Origin: a virus
Length of the DNA: 62,355 nt
Virus record (IMG/VR): IMGVR_UViG_3300035156_000134
Location: 1 to 62,355 of that record
Reading direction: 5' to 3' (one strand)
In this document: positions 62,199 through 62,355 of the stretch, one piece after another
How the letters are laid out: each line of letters begins with the position of its first letter
How positions within the stretch are numbered: position 1 is the stretch's first letter
Made by a program: the position numbers and the translations under genes
The notes under the pieces: model-generated
What the model saw: only the letters and a program-made list of their open reading frames with translations
What the model was told of the DNA's origin: nothing
The model's database searches: none

Positions 62199-62355
62199 TC
62201 AGGTGTAGGTGGGCTTCCTGAGCGTCACAGGAGCACGGCCATAGTACTTCTTGATGAAGCGCTGGGCCTTCGGCTCCGGCCCCTTGAACTGCTTGCGGCT
62301 GTTCAGGTAGACGGTGACGGTCTTGTCCTTGTTGTAGTTGCATTGCAGGTTAGGC
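62199..62355 (-). CDS. small basic hypothetical protein, 5' end cut by window edge
   Basis: The frame matches the 728-886 gene (tail RKPTYT) and is open to the right edge; only the first two bases of the start codon are missing. Function unknown. Confidence 0.6.
   Translation of the reverse strand, partial: PNLQCNYNKDKTVTVYLNSRKQFKGPEPKAQRFIKKYYGRAPVTLRKPTYT

Larger units (their letters stand above)
61472..62355. repeat. right copy of 884-base imperfect terminal repeat
   Basis: It aligns with 1-884, carrying the same genes, promoter and terminator in the same order. The two copies differ by tens of substitutions and two short compensating indels. Confidence 0.85.

Noticed and set aside
1-62355. 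integrase, excisionase or CI-like repressor
   Set aside because: No tyrosine or serine recombinase motif and no helix-turn-helix repressor gene was recognised, so lysogeny is not supported.

Overview
This 62.4 kb window is essentially a complete genome of a tailed phage with a long non-contractile tail (siphovirus). The evidence is a 1548-residue tape measure, a tail-tube protein, a gpG/gpGT frameshift pair, an HK97-type head module and a 1642-residue tail-tip protein. Genes are packed with ATGA/GTGA overlaps and the DNA is GC-rich. No integrase, excisionase or CI-like repressor was recognised, so a lytic life style is likely. The overall plan (family A DNA polymerase, base-modification genes, siphovirus late arm, about 60 kb) recalls Yuavirus-type phages; this is inference from layout. 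The host cannot be named from the sequence; a Gram-negative host is indicated by spanin-like genes.

The first 884 bases recur, diverged, as the last 884 bases (61472-62355). The window is therefore probably a circularly permuted or circular genome of about 61.5 kb whose assembly ran past its own start into a sister strain.

Layout. 1-3971 (minus): two early-type operons of small unknown genes. 4095-26454 (plus): a small-gene block with a holin-like protein, then replication and recombination (DUF3854/DUF5906 primase-helicase, J-domain zinc protein, ATP-dependent DNA ligase, DNA polymerase A, Cas4-like nuclease, broken HNH endonuclease, DEDDh exonuclease, VRR-NUC nuclease, SNF2-type helicase), then a nucleotide and DNA-base modification block at 19.8-26.5 kb. 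That block holds a membrane-anchored MazG-like NTP pyrophosphohydrolase, an SGNH-like protein, a candidate aGPT-Pplase-like amino-acid:DNA transferase, a fold-type II PLP enzyme, a P-loop kinase fused to a uracil-DNA-glycosylase-like domain, a thymidylate-synthase-family pyrimidine hydroxymethylase with a dCMP-type Asp, a dCMP-deaminase-like enzyme and ThyX. 26451-51178 (minus): lysis cassette, tail and head genes up to the large terminase. 51181-57550 (minus): repeat-rich and jelly-roll structural proteins and a secreted glycosidase-like protein. 57615-59206 (minus): small early-type genes. 59207-60673: two regulatory-looking noncoding stretches around a probable small terminase subunit. 60674-61291 (plus): an AT-hook protein.

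Transcription appears to be organised by about twenty copies of one promoter family: TGTACA (rarely TTTACA), 16-18 bases (usually 17), then a TAGNCC/TATNNN-type -10. At early-type genes it is often preceded by an A-rich element and followed by a CTGAAGGAG-type leader. One TGTACA at 4040-4045 serves divergent promoters on both strands.

The strongest leads are the base-hypermodification cluster (particularly the kinase-UDG fusion and the Asp168 synthase), the dispersed promoter family, a low-affinity-iron-permease-like protein in the lysis cassette that may act as holin, and the iteron-like region beside the small terminase.
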